NCBI GenBank assembly: GCA_033762375.1 | Contig: JANRLQ010000054.1 | Coordinates: 11,200 to 75,199 of the forward strand | Length of the DNA stretch: 64,000 bases | From: RDXT01 sp033762375 | GTDB lineage: Bacteria > Bacteroidota > Bacteroidia > J057 | Reading direction: 5' to 3' | Shown: piece after piece, positions 53,197 to 61,689 of the stretch | How positions within the stretch are numbered: position 1 is the stretch's first letter | Layout of the letters: each line of letters starts with the position of its first letter | Made by a program: the position numbers and the translations under genes | The notes under the pieces: model-generated | Told to the model about the DNA's origin: nothing | Database searches by the model: none | The model's input: the letters and a program-made list of their open reading frames with translations, nothing else

Positions 53197-54999
53197 ATGA
53201 ACAGTTTGAAACATCTCTTTGTTCTGATTTTCCTTGGCTCTATCATGATCAGCACTTTCGCGCAGGATGATGACAAGTACAAAAATGTCCGCAAGAAAGA
53301 CTACGATCAGAAGGACCAGTACGAAGATGGCGACTATCTTTTTCCGCCAGAACCCAAAAACAACTGGTCTATAGGCGCCAAGGGCGGCCTGGCGTATGTC
53401 GCCGGTGACGTAAAACCCCAGCCCGGTACCGGATTTGCTCTCGACGTGCGCAAGGCACTGGGACATGCTTTTTCTCTGCGGGCTGAAGCGGGTGTAGGCC
53501 GCACCTATGGTCAGAACTATTCTTCTACCAATGGCTACCGCAATCATGGAGGCAACCCCTGGGCTGAGCTGTATTATCCGGATGGACGTAATCCATTGTT
53601 CGGTAATCCTGATCTTCAGCAACAATTTGAGGTTACGCCACCCTCCGTGTATTACAACTACCGGATGCAGTATGCTGACTTTGCCCTGCAAGGGATCCTG
53701 AGCCTCAACAATATCAACTTCTACAAGGAGCAGGTCTCCTGGAACATATATGCAGGCGCTGGTATTGGCGCGATGGCGTATAATGTAAAAGTAGATGCCC
53801 TGGATGCAGGCGGGACCTTATACACACACTTTCCTGCGGTAGACGCTATTGCACTCAACGATGTAAACACCTTCGGGATAGATGGCCGCAAGGAACGCCT
53901 GGACCTGCTCCGTTCCAGCCAGGACGGGGTATATGAGACGGCTGCTGAAGGCCACCAGGACGAAACAGGTCTTCAGATCAGCGGCGATAATTATGTAGTG
54001 AACCCTGTGATCACCGCTTCACTGGGCCTGAGCTACCGCCTCACCCGCCGCATTGAGGTCGAGCTGGAGCACCGCCTCGCCTGGTCCAATGATGACCTGA
54101 TAGACGGACAGCGCTGGCAGGAAACAGGTTTTGGGGGCCAGGGGTCTTACAACTCCAGCCAGACCCCCCTCACCCGCGACTTTGACAACTATAACCATAC
54201 CACCCTCGGTATCCATGTACGCCTGGGCAAAGGGGAAGAGTCTTCCTGGTGGCGTAACCCGCTCACGGAGGTTTATTCCAGTGCGCAGGAAGCCCGCGAG
54301 GTCGTCAAAAAACTGACCGACGATGGGGACGATGACGGGGTTCCGGATCTGTATGACAAAGAGCCTGATACGCCAGAAGGTAGTGTCGTGGACAGCCAGG
54401 GCCGTGTACTTGACTCCGATAGCGACGGATATCCAGACAGCGAGGATGGCGAGCCGTTTACCCCTAAAGGTTGTATTGTGGATGCACGCGGGGTAGCACT
54501 TGACACCGACAATGACGGCGTTCCGGATTGTTTTGACAAGGAGCCTAACTCTCCTGCCGGCATGTACTATGATGCCAAAGGGGTAGCGATCATCATGCCA
54601 GGCAACGACGGCAACGATGGCAAAGACGCTGAACTGCCTTGTCTCCTCCCAGTCATCTACTTTGACCTCGACAAAGATTATATCAAGCCAGAGTTTTATC
54701 CTGAGCTGTATTATATCGCCCAGGTCATGCGGGCTAACCCTGCCCTGAAGGTACGCGCCAGTGGTCACACAGACGTCCGCAACAGCGATGCCTACAACGA
54801 AGACCTCTCCCGCCGCCGTGTGACCAATGCAGTTGACTTCATCGTCAATACCTACAGCATTGAGCGCAGCCGCTTTGTGACGGACTACAGTGGTGAGAAA
54901 AAGACGGTCATCAATGGTCTGCCTGACAACCACAGCAACCCCAAATTTGAAGCCCTGCACTTCGTCAACCGCCGGGTAGAGTTTGAGTGTATCAAGTAA
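53197..54999 (+). CDS. OmpA-family outer-membrane protein with TSP3 calcium repeats
   Basis: Encodes 600 residues: signal peptide (LFVLIFLGSIMISTFAQ), an N-terminal beta-barrel-like domain (about 40-350), thrombospondin type-3-like repeats rich in Asp (about 365-480; DDDGVPDLYDKEPDTPEG, DSDSDGYPDSEDGEPF, DTDNDGVPDCFDKEP) and a C-terminal OmpA peptidoglycan-binding domain (about 490-600; SGHTDVRNSDAYNEDLSRRR). It anchors the outer membrane to the cell wall and is probably abundant given its perfect promoter. The frame opens at 53086 within the promoter; 53197 is chosen because it opens the signal peptide and lies downstream of the predicted transcription start. Confidence 0.94.
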   Translation: MNSLKHLFVLIFLGSIMISTFAQDDDKYKNVRKKDYDQKDQYEDGDYLFPPEPKNNWSIGAKGGLAYVAGDVKPQPGTGFALDVRKALGHAFSLRAEAGVGRTYGQNYSSTNGYRNHGGNPWAELYYPDGRNPLFGNPDLQQQFEVTPPSVYYNYRMQYADFALQGILSLNNINFYKEQVSWNIYAGAGIGAMAYNVKVDALDAGGTLYTHFPAVDAIALNDVNTFGIDGRKERLDLLRSSQDGVYETAAEGHQDETGLQISGDNYVVNPVITASLGLSYRLTRRIEVELEHRLAWSNDDLIDGQRWQETGFGGQGSYNSSQTPLTRDFDNYNHTTLGIHVRLGKGEESSWWRNPLTEVYSSAQEAREVVKKLTDDGDDDGVPDLYDKEPDTPEGSVVDSQGRVLDSDSDGYPDSEDGEPFTPKGCIVDARGVALDTDNDGVPDCFDKEPNSPAGMYYDAKGVAIIMPGNDGNDGKDAELPCLLPVIYFDLDKDYIKPEFYPELYYIAQVMRANPALKVRASGHTDVRNSDAYNEDLSRRRVTNAVDFIVNTYSIERSRFVTDYSGEKKTVINGLPDNHSNPKFEALHFVNRRVEFECIK

Positions 55000-55023
55000 T
55001 TATCAGGTGTTCTGAATCTGCAA

Positions 55024-55052
55024 GCCGTCCGCTGTCTGCGGGCGGCTTTTTT
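55024..55052 (+). terminator. Intrinsic terminator of the OmpA-family gene
   Basis: A 9-bp stem with one G-T pair (GCCGTCCGC / GCGGGCGGC, loop TGTCT) followed by six T residues. Confidence 0.88.
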
Positions 55053-55106
55053 GTATGGGTTACCTGGTGTACCTTCACGTCAAATTAATCCTGAATACGT
55101 CAGGCC

Positions 55107-56147
55107 ATGCGATATTTGTTCCAGCGGCTTCTGCAAGGGATATGGGTGATCTGGGGGATTGTGACCCTGCTGTTCATCATGTTTTTTGCGTTGGGTGATC
55201 CGATAGATTACCTGGTAGCAGACAATGCCGACGAGGCTACCCGGGCTGCTATCCGGATCCGGTATGGCCTTGATCAGCCCTTGCCGGTTCGGTATCTGGG
55301 GTATCTGCACCGGTTGTCTCCGCTGGGTATGATTCCGGCTGATGACCCGGACATGATCTGGCCGCTAATACCTGCCGGGGATACATACCTGGCGGTAAAA
55401 ATTCCTGATCTGGGGCGGTCTTTTCAGGGTAATGCACCCGTCTCCCGGATGATAGGTACACGGCTGGAAGGGACCTGGTATCTGGCTTGGGTCTCGATCC
55501 TGCTTGCCGGGCTGATTGGGATTTCATTAGGGGTGATTGCGGCACTGCGACCGGACGCTTGGCTGGATCGTGTGATCTTATCTGTATCGGTTTTGGGTAT
55601 TTCTGCGCCTTCTTTTTTTGTGGGGGTGCTGGTGGCCTGGTTGTTTGCAGTAGTGCTGCGTCCGCTGACAGGACTTGATGTGAGCGGGTATATGTTTGAG
55701 GAGGATTTGTTTACGCCGGGGCGACACCTGGTCCTGCGGCACCTGATCCTCCCGGCGCTGGCGCTGGGTATCCGCCCGCTGGCCATTTTTGTGCAGCTCA
55801 CCCGGAGCAGCATGCTGGAGGTACTCAGGGCTGATTTTGTCAGAACAGCCTATGCCAAAGGACTCTCTCCCCGGCTTGTAGTGATCCGGCATGCCCTGCG
55901 CAATGCCCTGAACCCCGTCCTGACAGCCGTTACGGGCTGGTTGGCATCCCTCCTGGCGGGTGCTTTTTTTGTGGAGTATATTTTTAATTGGCAGGGGATC
56001 GGCAAACTCACCCTTGATGCCCTGGAAACCCAGGACTTTCCGGTGATCACGGGGTGTGCCCTGACCATCGGAGCTATTTTTGTCGGGGTGAATATGGTCA
56101 CAGACCTTTTGTATGCGGTGCTTGACCCTCGCGTACGGCTCAGGTAA
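55107..56147 (+). CDS. DppB/OppB-type peptide ABC transporter permease, unaccompanied
   Basis: Encodes 346 residues with an N-terminal helix (GIWVIWGIVTLLFIMFFALGDP), further helices and the binding-protein-dependent permease motif in LRADFVRTAYAKGLSPRLVV (EAA loop), ending with VNMVTDLLYAVLDPRVRLR as in DppB. It would form half of an oligopeptide channel. The usual DppC, ATPase and binding-protein genes are not adjacent; the gene stands between two terminators. The partner subunits must be encoded elsewhere. Confidence 0.9.
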   Translation: MRYLFQRLLQGIWVIWGIVTLLFIMFFALGDPIDYLVADNADEATRAAIRIRYGLDQPLPVRYLGYLHRLSPLGMIPADDPDMIWPLIPAGDTYLAVKIPDLGRSFQGNAPVSRMIGTRLEGTWYLAWVSILLAGLIGISLGVIAALRPDAWLDRVILSVSVLGISAPSFFVGVLVAWLFAVVLRPLTGLDVSGYMFEEDLFTPGRHLVLRHLILPALALGIRPLAIFVQLTRSSMLEVLRADFVRTAYAKGLSPRLVVIRHALRNALNPVLTAVTGWLASLLAGAFFVEYIFNWQGIGKLTLDALETQDFPVITGCALTIGAIFVGVNMVTDLLYAVLDPRVRLR

Positions 56148-56182
56148 ATAAAAAAAAGCCCGGCTGATACCGATCAGCCGGG
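56148..56182 (-). terminator. Intrinsic terminator of the thiolase gene
   Basis: A 10-bp perfect stem (CCCGGCTGAT / ATCAGCCGGG, loop ACCG) followed by nine or so T residues on the minus strand, directly abutting the end of the permease gene. Confidence 0.9.
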
Positions 56183-56204
56183 TGTGTATCAGGGTATAGA
56201 GGTG

Positions 56205-57383
56205 TTATACCCGCCGGATAATCATGGCAGTAGCACCGCCGCCACCGTTGCAGATGGCTGCCATCCCGATCTCTCCCTGGCGCTGATGCAGGACCCCATT
56301 GAGGGTGGTGACGATCCGCGCACCAGAGGCACCGAGTGGGTGTCCGAGTGAAACAGCCCCCCCATGTACATTCACCTTGTCGTAGTCCAGGCCAAATGTC
56401 TCAGCAAAGGCCATTGTGACCACAGCAAAAGCTTCATTTACTTCAAAAAAGTCCACATCGTCCATGGTCAGGCCTGCACGCTTCAGGGCGAGGGGGGCTG
56501 CCAGGGTAGGGGCAGTGGTAAACCACTCGGGTTCGTGCTCAGCGTCTGCAAATCCGAGAATCTCTGCCAGCGGTGTCAATCCCAGTGCATGAAGGGTGGT
56601 TTCACTCACAAGCACAAGCGCAGCGGCACCATCGTTGATCGTAGAGGCATTGCCGGCTGTGACCGTACCATCAGGGGTGAATGCCGGACGGAGGGTGCGC
56701 AGTTTGCCGAAATCCACCCGTTTATACTCTTCGTCTTCTGTAAAAACCAGCGGTTCTCCTTTTTTCTGGGGAACGGTCACCGGTACAATTTCACCCGCAA
56801 ATCCGCCGGTCTGGACAGCGGCAGCAGACCGCTCATAGGATCGGATCGCAAAGTCATCCTGCGCCTCGCGGGAGATCCCAAACCGGGTTGCTGTGCGGTC
56901 GGCACATACCCCCATCGCAATCTGGCTGTACACATCCGTAAGCCCGTCACGGGAGAGGCCGTCCACCAGCTCGGCATTGCCGTAGCCATATCCGTACCGG
57001 GCATTGGGCAGGTAAAATGGGATCTGGCTCATATTTTCCATGCCACCAGCGACGACGATGTTGTTGTATCCCAGCATGATACTCTGGGCACCAAGGGCGA
57101 TGGCTTTGGTGCCAGAGGCACAGACCTTGTTGACGGTCGTGCAGGTAACCGTCGGGGGCAGGCCCGCATAGATAGCGGCCTGGCGGGCGGGTGCCTGTCC
57201 CAGGTTGGCTGAGATGACATTACCCATCAGGACTTCTTCGACCTGGTGAGGTTGTATGCCAGCTTTTTCGAGGGCCCCTTTGATGGCAGCAGCACCGAGG
57301 TGAGTAGCGGATACGCCCTTAAACATCCCGCCAAAACTGCCAATCGGGGTACGGACGGCAGATACGATATACACTTTGTTCAT
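56205..57383 (-). CDS. Acetyl-CoA C-acyltransferase (thiolase)
   Basis: Encodes 392 residues, normal thiolase length. The nucleophile Cys88 (NKVCASGTKAI), His348 (SLGHPLGASGARI) and Cys378 (AAICNGGGGATAM) are all at standard positions. It condenses or cleaves acyl-CoA; whether it serves beta-oxidation or acetoacetyl-CoA synthesis is open, since no partner genes are nearby. The ATG at 57383 is chosen because the promoter at 57413-57444 lies inside the longer frame that opens at 57443. Confidence 0.95.
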   Translation of the reverse strand: MNKVYIVSAVRTPIGSFGGMFKGVSATHLGAAAIKGALEKAGIQPHQVEEVLMGNVISANLGQAPARQAAIYAGLPPTVTCTTVNKVCASGTKAIALGAQSIMLGYNNIVVAGGMENMSQIPFYLPNARYGYGYGNAELVDGLSRDGLTDVYSQIAMGVCADRTATRFGISREAQDDFAIRSYERSAAAVQTGGFAGEIVPVTVPQKKGEPLVFTEDEEYKRVDFGKLRTLRPAFTPDGTVTAGNASTINDGAAALVLVSETTLHALGLTPLAEILGFADAEHEPEWFTTAPTLAAPLALKRAGLTMDDVDFFEVNEAFAVVTMAFAETFGLDYDKVNVHGGAVSLGHPLGASGARIVTTLNGVLHQRQGEIGMAAICNGGGGATAMIIRRV

Positions 57384-57412
57384 TGCTCCGGGGGTAAAGG
57401 ATGATGAGGCTA

Positions 57413-57444
57413 CTAAGGTAATGCCTGGAGTTGGTACCTGCAAA
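57413..57444 (-). promoter_or_regulatory. Promoter of the thiolase gene
   Basis: Minus strand TTTG, 20 nt, TACCTTAG (one mismatch to TAnnTTTG), about 30 nt before the ATG. Confidence 0.6.
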
Positions 57445-57488
57445 GCATTTGCGGCCAGAAAAGATCATCTGGCCAGATGCTGCGCCTG

Positions 57489-57527
57489 CTAAACAAAAAC
57501 TCCTGTAAGTTATTGACTTACAGGAGT
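57489..57527 (-). terminator. Terminator of tRNA-Thr
   Basis: A 12-bp perfect stem (ACTCCTGTAAGT / ACTTACAGGAGT, loop TATTG) followed on the minus strand by GTTTTTGTTT. Confidence 0.85.
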
Positions 57528-57535
57528 GTATTTTG

Positions 57536-57611
57536 TGGAGCCACTCACGGGACTCGAACCCGCGACCTGCTGATTACGAATCAGCTGCTCTACCAGCTGA
57601 GCTAAAGTGGC
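57536..57611 (-). tRNA. tRNA-Thr (anticodon CGT)
   Basis: The cloverleaf begins GCCACTTTAGCTCAGCTGG; acceptor GCCACTT pairs with GAGTGGC, the anticodon stem CTGA/TCAG holds loop TTCGTAA (anticodon CGT) and the T arm has GGGTTCGAGTCCC. The 3' CCA is encoded (positions 57536-57538 on the plus strand read TGG), unlike in the other two tRNAs here. Confidence 0.95.
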
Positions 57612-57620
57612 AAGTGGGTG

Positions 57621-57628
57621 CAAATATA
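57621..57628 (-). promoter_or_regulatory. -7 box of tRNA-Thr
   Basis: TATATTTG on the minus strand, an exact -7 match, 10 nt before the tRNA. The -33 region is not recognisable. Confidence 0.6.
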
Positions 57629-57920
57629 GGAGTTTGTTGGGAAAAATGTTGGTTCCAGAACGGAAAAATTATGGTCAGATTTTGCAGGGTACGCTCAGCG
57701 GGTGGATGAGGAAATATATGGGCCAGAAATAGTTTTTGTAAAGGAATAAGCCGTCCATACGTGTTGTCAACATCGCGGATAACATTACCTCCGATGTTGC
57801 CGAAGTGTTTCTGAAAATCCCCGGCTAAACGGAAGCCTTCGTGTATGAAGGATATACGGCCAGCCGCTCAGCATACGGTGGTATTTTGCAGAAATGACTT
57901 GATTATCAGTAAATGGCGGA

Positions 57921-59399
57921 TCAACTGGTTTGGTCTTCCGGCAGCCGGAGCCGGACCCCAATCTCAGGCAGCCCCTCCTGCACGGCTTGTGACTGGCGCA
58001 CGGCCCAGTACCGGTCTTTGGCAGCGCGGGCAGCTACCTCAAAGTCTATCACCGGTGCCGGGTAGTCGTGCCCGATCCGGCAGTGGTAGAGCATCTGCTC
58101 CATAGCAGTCATGCGCCAGGGTTCGCTCAGCAGGGGGGCAGGTACCTGGGCCAGTTCAGGCACCCATTTTCGGATGAAAACACCTTCAGGATCGTGTTTT
58201 TCTACCTGGGCGGCCGGGTTATACACCCGCAGGGTATGGTATCCGGTAGTACCAGCCTGCATTTGAAACTGGGTGTAGTGAATGCCCGGCTCATAGTCCA
58301 GAAACAGCCGGGCCAGGTGGTGGGCACCTGCCTGCCAGGGTTGCCAGAGCGGGAAGGTGAAAAAAGTCACCAGCATGGCCCGCATCCGGAAGTTGACGTA
58401 TCCTGTGGCCTGCAGGCAGCGCATAGTGGCATCCACCATCGGAAATCCAGTCTGCCCATTTGCCCAGGCGCTTATCAGGCGTTCATCCGGGGTTCGCACC
58501 AGCGCATGAAAACCAGCATTAAGGTCCTGATATTCCTGCCAGGGGGCTGATTCCAGCTTCTGGAGGCAGTGGCTCCGCCACCGGAGTCTGTCCTGAAAAT
58601 GTGTCAGGTCCCGGTGAAATCCGCTATGGGACTTGGCGGCTTCTGATGCCTGATATACCTCACGCGCGCTCACACATCCCCAGGCGAGGTAAGGAGACAG
58701 GCGGCTACAACTGCGGCGGCTGGCCTCGGGCTTAGATATATGCCGGATGTACTGGCTGCCCCGCTCCTGCACGAAGGTCAGCAGATACCGCCGCCCCCAG
58801 GATGCTCCGCCGGGTTGTAGCCCGGGAGCTGGTGTCTGCCAGGCAGCAGGGAGCATCTGTGCGGGCCAGGTAGCCTGGAGTGTATCAACAATGGCTGCGG
58901 GAATCAGGCGGGCGGGTACGGTCTTGACCAGGGGCGCATGCATAAAATCCTGCCATTGCTCCATCCACCCGATGCGGTGCCGGGCCCCCCGTATCACCCC
59001 ATCCTGGCCATACTCCGTCCAGATGATCCCGTGCTGCCGGCAAAAGCGAGCTACTGCCCGGTCCCGCTGGAAAGTCAGGCCTGATCCCGTCTCCTGATGC
59101 GAAAACAGGGTATGAATCCGTACTTGCGAGGTGATATGCGCCAGGACCTCCGTGACTTCGCCCCACGCAATGACAAGCCGGTGCCCTGCCTGCGCGAGTT
59201 CAGCTTCCATCTCCCGCAGGGCCTGACGGGCAAAGCGGAAGTGGCGCACATCAGCATCAGGTGCCTGGATCAGGGACGGCTCCGCAATGTAGAGCAGGAT
59301 GACCGGCAGGCCAGCCTGAGCTGCGGCTGCCAGTGGGGCGTGGTCCGTGAGGCGGAGATCGCGCTTAAACCAGACCATATTGCAGGTGTGCAGATCCAT
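57921..59399 (-). CDS. Cryptochrome/DNA photolyase family protein
   Basis: Encodes 492 residues. The N-terminal antenna domain (MVWFKRDLRLTDHAPLAAAA) and the C-terminal FAD-binding domain (GRRYLLTFVQERG, SRLSPYLAWGCVSAREVY, GFPMVDATMRCLQATGYVNF, YEPGIHYTQFQMQAG) are intact. It would repair cyclobutane pyrimidine dimers with light, or act as a photoreceptor; the Asn/Asp chemistry near the flavin cannot settle which. No partner genes are nearby. Confidence 0.92.
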   Translation of the reverse strand: MDLHTCNMVWFKRDLRLTDHAPLAAAAQAGLPVILLYIAEPSLIQAPDADVRHFRFARQALREMEAELAQAGHRLVIAWGEVTEVLAHITSQVRIHTLFSHQETGSGLTFQRDRAVARFCRQHGIIWTEYGQDGVIRGARHRIGWMEQWQDFMHAPLVKTVPARLIPAAIVDTLQATWPAQMLPAAWQTPAPGLQPGGASWGRRYLLTFVQERGSQYIRHISKPEASRRSCSRLSPYLAWGCVSAREVYQASEAAKSHSGFHRDLTHFQDRLRWRSHCLQKLESAPWQEYQDLNAGFHALVRTPDERLISAWANGQTGFPMVDATMRCLQATGYVNFRMRAMLVTFFTFPLWQPWQAGAHHLARLFLDYEPGIHYTQFQMQAGTTGYHTLRVYNPAAQVEKHDPEGVFIRKWVPELAQVPAPLLSEPWRMTAMEQMLYHCRIGHDYPAPVIDFEVAARAAKDRYWAVRQSQAVQEGLPEIGVRLRLPEDQTS

Positions 59400-59451
59400 C
59401 TCAGGAAAACAGCAGTCTGGCTAAAATGTTGTGACCCTGAGGTAGCTACCC

Positions 59452-59475
59452 AAAAACGGCCCCGATCCGGGGCCG
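59452..59475 (-). terminator. Intrinsic terminator of the small lipoprotein gene
   Basis: An 8-bp perfect stem (CGGCCCCG / CGGGGCCG, loop ATC) followed by five T residues on the minus strand. Confidence 0.8.
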
Positions 59476-59505
59476 CAATATGGTTCAGGTGGCGCTACAT
59501 GGAAA

Positions 59506-60003
59506 TTATCTCACCCGCTCCAGCCGCCAGGTACTGCTGGCGAGCAGAGGACCTGTGATAAGGGTGTCGCCGCTCAGGTGGCGGGCCTCTGCGCAGCGCA
59601 TGGTGAAGGAGGACTCCGTGAAGGCATCCATGTCAAACTCAAATGAGTGTACGCCACTGCGCTCGGCTTCCGTACCTTTATGTACGTATAGGGCTGTGAC
59701 CCACATGCTCAGGCGCTTGTCGGCTCCGAAGTATCCTCCTCCGAATCCAGAGTAAGCCGTCACGCTGTCATTGACGGCTATTTCCAGGCGACCTCCGGAG
59801 AGGTCGTTGTACACCAGGAGACGGCCGTAGTCACCGGTGGTGCCATTCACCTCGATGAGCCGCCACTCACCCGGAAGACCACACTCGGCATCCGTGTAGT
59901 TGCCGGCACAGGCACAGCCTCCGGCGCTGGTCAGCAGAAGTACTGTACCGAGGACGAATATCCAGGCGCTCCGGCGGTTGGGGGTAACAGAAGTAGTGTT
60001 CAT
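59506..60003 (-). CDS. Small lipoprotein of unknown function
   Basis: Encodes 165 residues with a lipoprotein signal (FVLGTVLLLTSAGGC). The mature part has an N-terminal cysteine cluster (CACAGNYTDAEC) and a lipocalin-like or META-like beta pattern (GEWRLIEVNGTTGDYG, SFEFDMDAFTESSFTMRCAE). I do not recognise the family. The ATG at 60003 directly precedes the signal; the frame opens at 60072. It is followed by its own terminator. Confidence 0.75.
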   Translation of the reverse strand: MNTTSVTPNRRSAWIFVLGTVLLLTSAGGCACAGNYTDAECGLPGEWRLIEVNGTTGDYGRLLVYNDLSGGRLEIAVNDSVTAYSGFGGGYFGADKRLSMWVTALYVHKGTEAERSGVHSFEFDMDAFTESSFTMRCAEARHLSGDTLITGPLLASSTWRLERVR

Positions 60004-60333
60004 ATGTGGCACTGTAAGGTACATTGTGTTATAAATACGGTTGACCGGCATCAGGCTACAGGACTCCTGCAACGCTGCTGCACAATCTCTATACGATAAA
60101 AAGAGGCTCAGGTCTGGGCGTTACTGCGCAAACGGTCAATGAGATGACACGTTTGATCAGTATATATGGTTGAGTGGGTAGCTGCTGATTCTATACAAAA
60201 ATCTCAGGCTGCGGGCAGCCGTTGATGGTGTGTTTTTCGCAGTACCGCTAAAACTTATCAGATCAAATATATGTACCGGCCCATCCGTGTGCCAGCCAAT
60301 TATCAGGCAGGTATAACACCCGACAAGCCTGGC
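60004..60333. other. Gene-free region
   Basis: These 330 nt between the lipoprotein and the LOG-family gene (both minus strand) contain no coding frame, RNA gene or terminator that I can support. Confidence 0.5.
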
Positions 60334-61065
60334 CTAACGGCGCTCGCCAAGCCACCACACAGGCCGCTGGACAGGCGTACGTTTTAAACCAAACTGATGG
60401 ACAGCTTTTTCGATATGTCGTACAGCTTCCGGTACAGAATCAGTTACCAAAAACAGTTCCAAATCTTGCGCTGAGATCGCTTTTTCTTCTTTCATTTTTT
60501 CCAACAATTCAATCAGGTCTTTCCAGTATTCGCGGCCAAAGAGGATCATGGGAAAATCCTGGATTTTCCCGGTTTGGATCAGCGTAAAGGTTTCGAATAA
60601 TTCGTCCAGGGTACCGGCACCCCCGGGCATGATAACAAAGGCGTAGGAGTATTTCAGCAGCAAAACTTTTCGTACAAAAAAATGCTCAAACGTGACAGAT
60701 ACATCCAGCCACGGATTGGATTTCTGCTCGTGGGGCAGGACGATATTACAGCCGACGGAGCGGCCGCCCGCTTCTTTGGCACCCCGGTTCGCGGCTTCCA
60801 TGATGCCCGGGCCACCGCCTGTCATCACCGTAAATCCCAGCCGGGCCACCTCTCCCGCCAGCTGCCGGGCCGCCACACAATAGGGATGATCCTCCGGAAA
60901 CCGTGCCGAGCCAAATACCGTCACACAGGGACCCACAAAGTGCAGCTTGCGGAACCCCTGCAAAAATTGCCACGCTACCCGGAAGATATACCCCAGCTCA
61001 AAAGCACGGCTAGCAGGGCCTTCTAAAAACTGTTTTTCGCGCTGCGGAATATGATTGATAGCCAT
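60334..61065 (-). CDS. LOG-family protein (TIGR00730, Rossmann fold)
   Basis: Encodes 243 residues. The family signature PGGAGTLDELFE and the upstream VMTGGGPGIMEAANRGAKEAGG are present; these define LOG proteins, cytokinin riboside 5'-monophosphate phosphoribohydrolases and related nucleotide 5'-monophosphate nucleosidases. It probably hydrolyses the N-glycosidic bond of a purine nucleotide; physiological role in bacteria is mostly housekeeping. Start at the ATG at 61065. Confidence 0.92.
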   Translation of the reverse strand: MAINHIPQREKQFLEGPASRAFELGYIFRVAWQFLQGFRKLHFVGPCVTVFGSARFPEDHPYCVAARQLAGEVARLGFTVMTGGGPGIMEAANRGAKEAGGRSVGCNIVLPHEQKSNPWLDVSVTFEHFFVRKVLLLKYSYAFVIMPGGAGTLDELFETFTLIQTGKIQDFPMILFGREYWKDLIELLEKMKEEKAISAQDLELFLVTDSVPEAVRHIEKAVHQFGLKRTPVQRPVWWLGERR

Positions 61066-61164
61066 AGGAAACGAGTAGGATGAGCATCTAAATACGGGAA
61101 AAATCAGTCGCTGTCAAATACAGAGGTTACAGCATAAGTGAGGGAGGAAAAATTATTTGTAACT

Positions 61165-61183
61165 ATTTAGAATTAGTCTAAAT
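61165..61183. promoter_or_regulatory. 19-bp inverted repeat, candidate operator
   Basis: ATTTAGA, 5 nt, TCTAAAT: a perfect 7-bp inverted repeat in the spacer and -33 region of the promoter at 61166-61196. Its position suits repression of the downstream heme-monooxygenase-like gene; an iron- or heme-responsive regulator is inferred. Confidence 0.6.
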
Positions 61184-61196
61184 AAAAATATATTTG
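61166..61196 (+). promoter_or_regulatory. Promoter of the heme-monooxygenase-like gene
   Basis: TTTA, 19 nt, TATATTTG (exact -7), 23 nt before the ATG at 61220. Confidence 0.75.
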
Positions 61197-61219
61197 CCCT
61201 GTCATTAACCCTAATACCT

Positions 61220-61573
61220 ATGAAAGAATCAGCAAACGTATCTGTCGGGCTGGGATTTGCGGCCATCAATTATATCCAGTGCGACGAATCCTATGTCCAC
61301 CGGTTTGAGACCCTGTTTATGACCCGTGCGGGAGCCATAGACAAACTGCCGGGATTCCGGCACATGCATGTCCTCAAGCCCCAGCGTCCCGGAGATGCCT
61401 ATCTGGTGGTGAGTTATTGGGATACAGAGGAGGCATTTAAGGCCTGGACCCAGTCCCCGGCTTTTCTGGAGGGGCATAAGCGGGGATTTGAAGACATTCG
61501 TATGGCCCGTGAGCAAGGTCTGGAACCTCCCATGCGCTCGGAGTTTAAGACCTATACGATACTCACCCACTAA
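61220..61573 (+). CDS. Antibiotic-biosynthesis-monooxygenase-fold protein (heme monooxygenase-like)
   Basis: Encodes 117 residues of the dimeric ferredoxin-like ABM fold: FAAINYIQCDESYVHRFETL, KLPGFRHMHVLKPQ, AYLVVSYWDTEEAFKAWTQS and FLEGHKRGFEDIR. The W-x-x-S-x-x-F-x-x-x-H pattern matches IsdG/HmoB-type heme-degrading monooxygenases, in which this His binds heme iron. Heme degradation for iron release is likely but not proven. The promoter with an operator-like repeat directly upstream fits iron regulation. Confidence 0.85.
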   Translation: MKESANVSVGLGFAAINYIQCDESYVHRFETLFMTRAGAIDKLPGFRHMHVLKPQRPGDAYLVVSYWDTEEAFKAWTQSPAFLEGHKRGFEDIRMAREQGLEPPMRSEFKTYTILTH

Positions 61574-61689
61574 GCCCCTTTGTTTCGGATACATTTGCTG
61601 GGCCGGAAATCATATGGGTCCGGATGAAAGTTGTATATTAAGCGCCCCGTCTGTCGGCACTGTCGCCGGTATGGCGGGGTGACCTGCGT

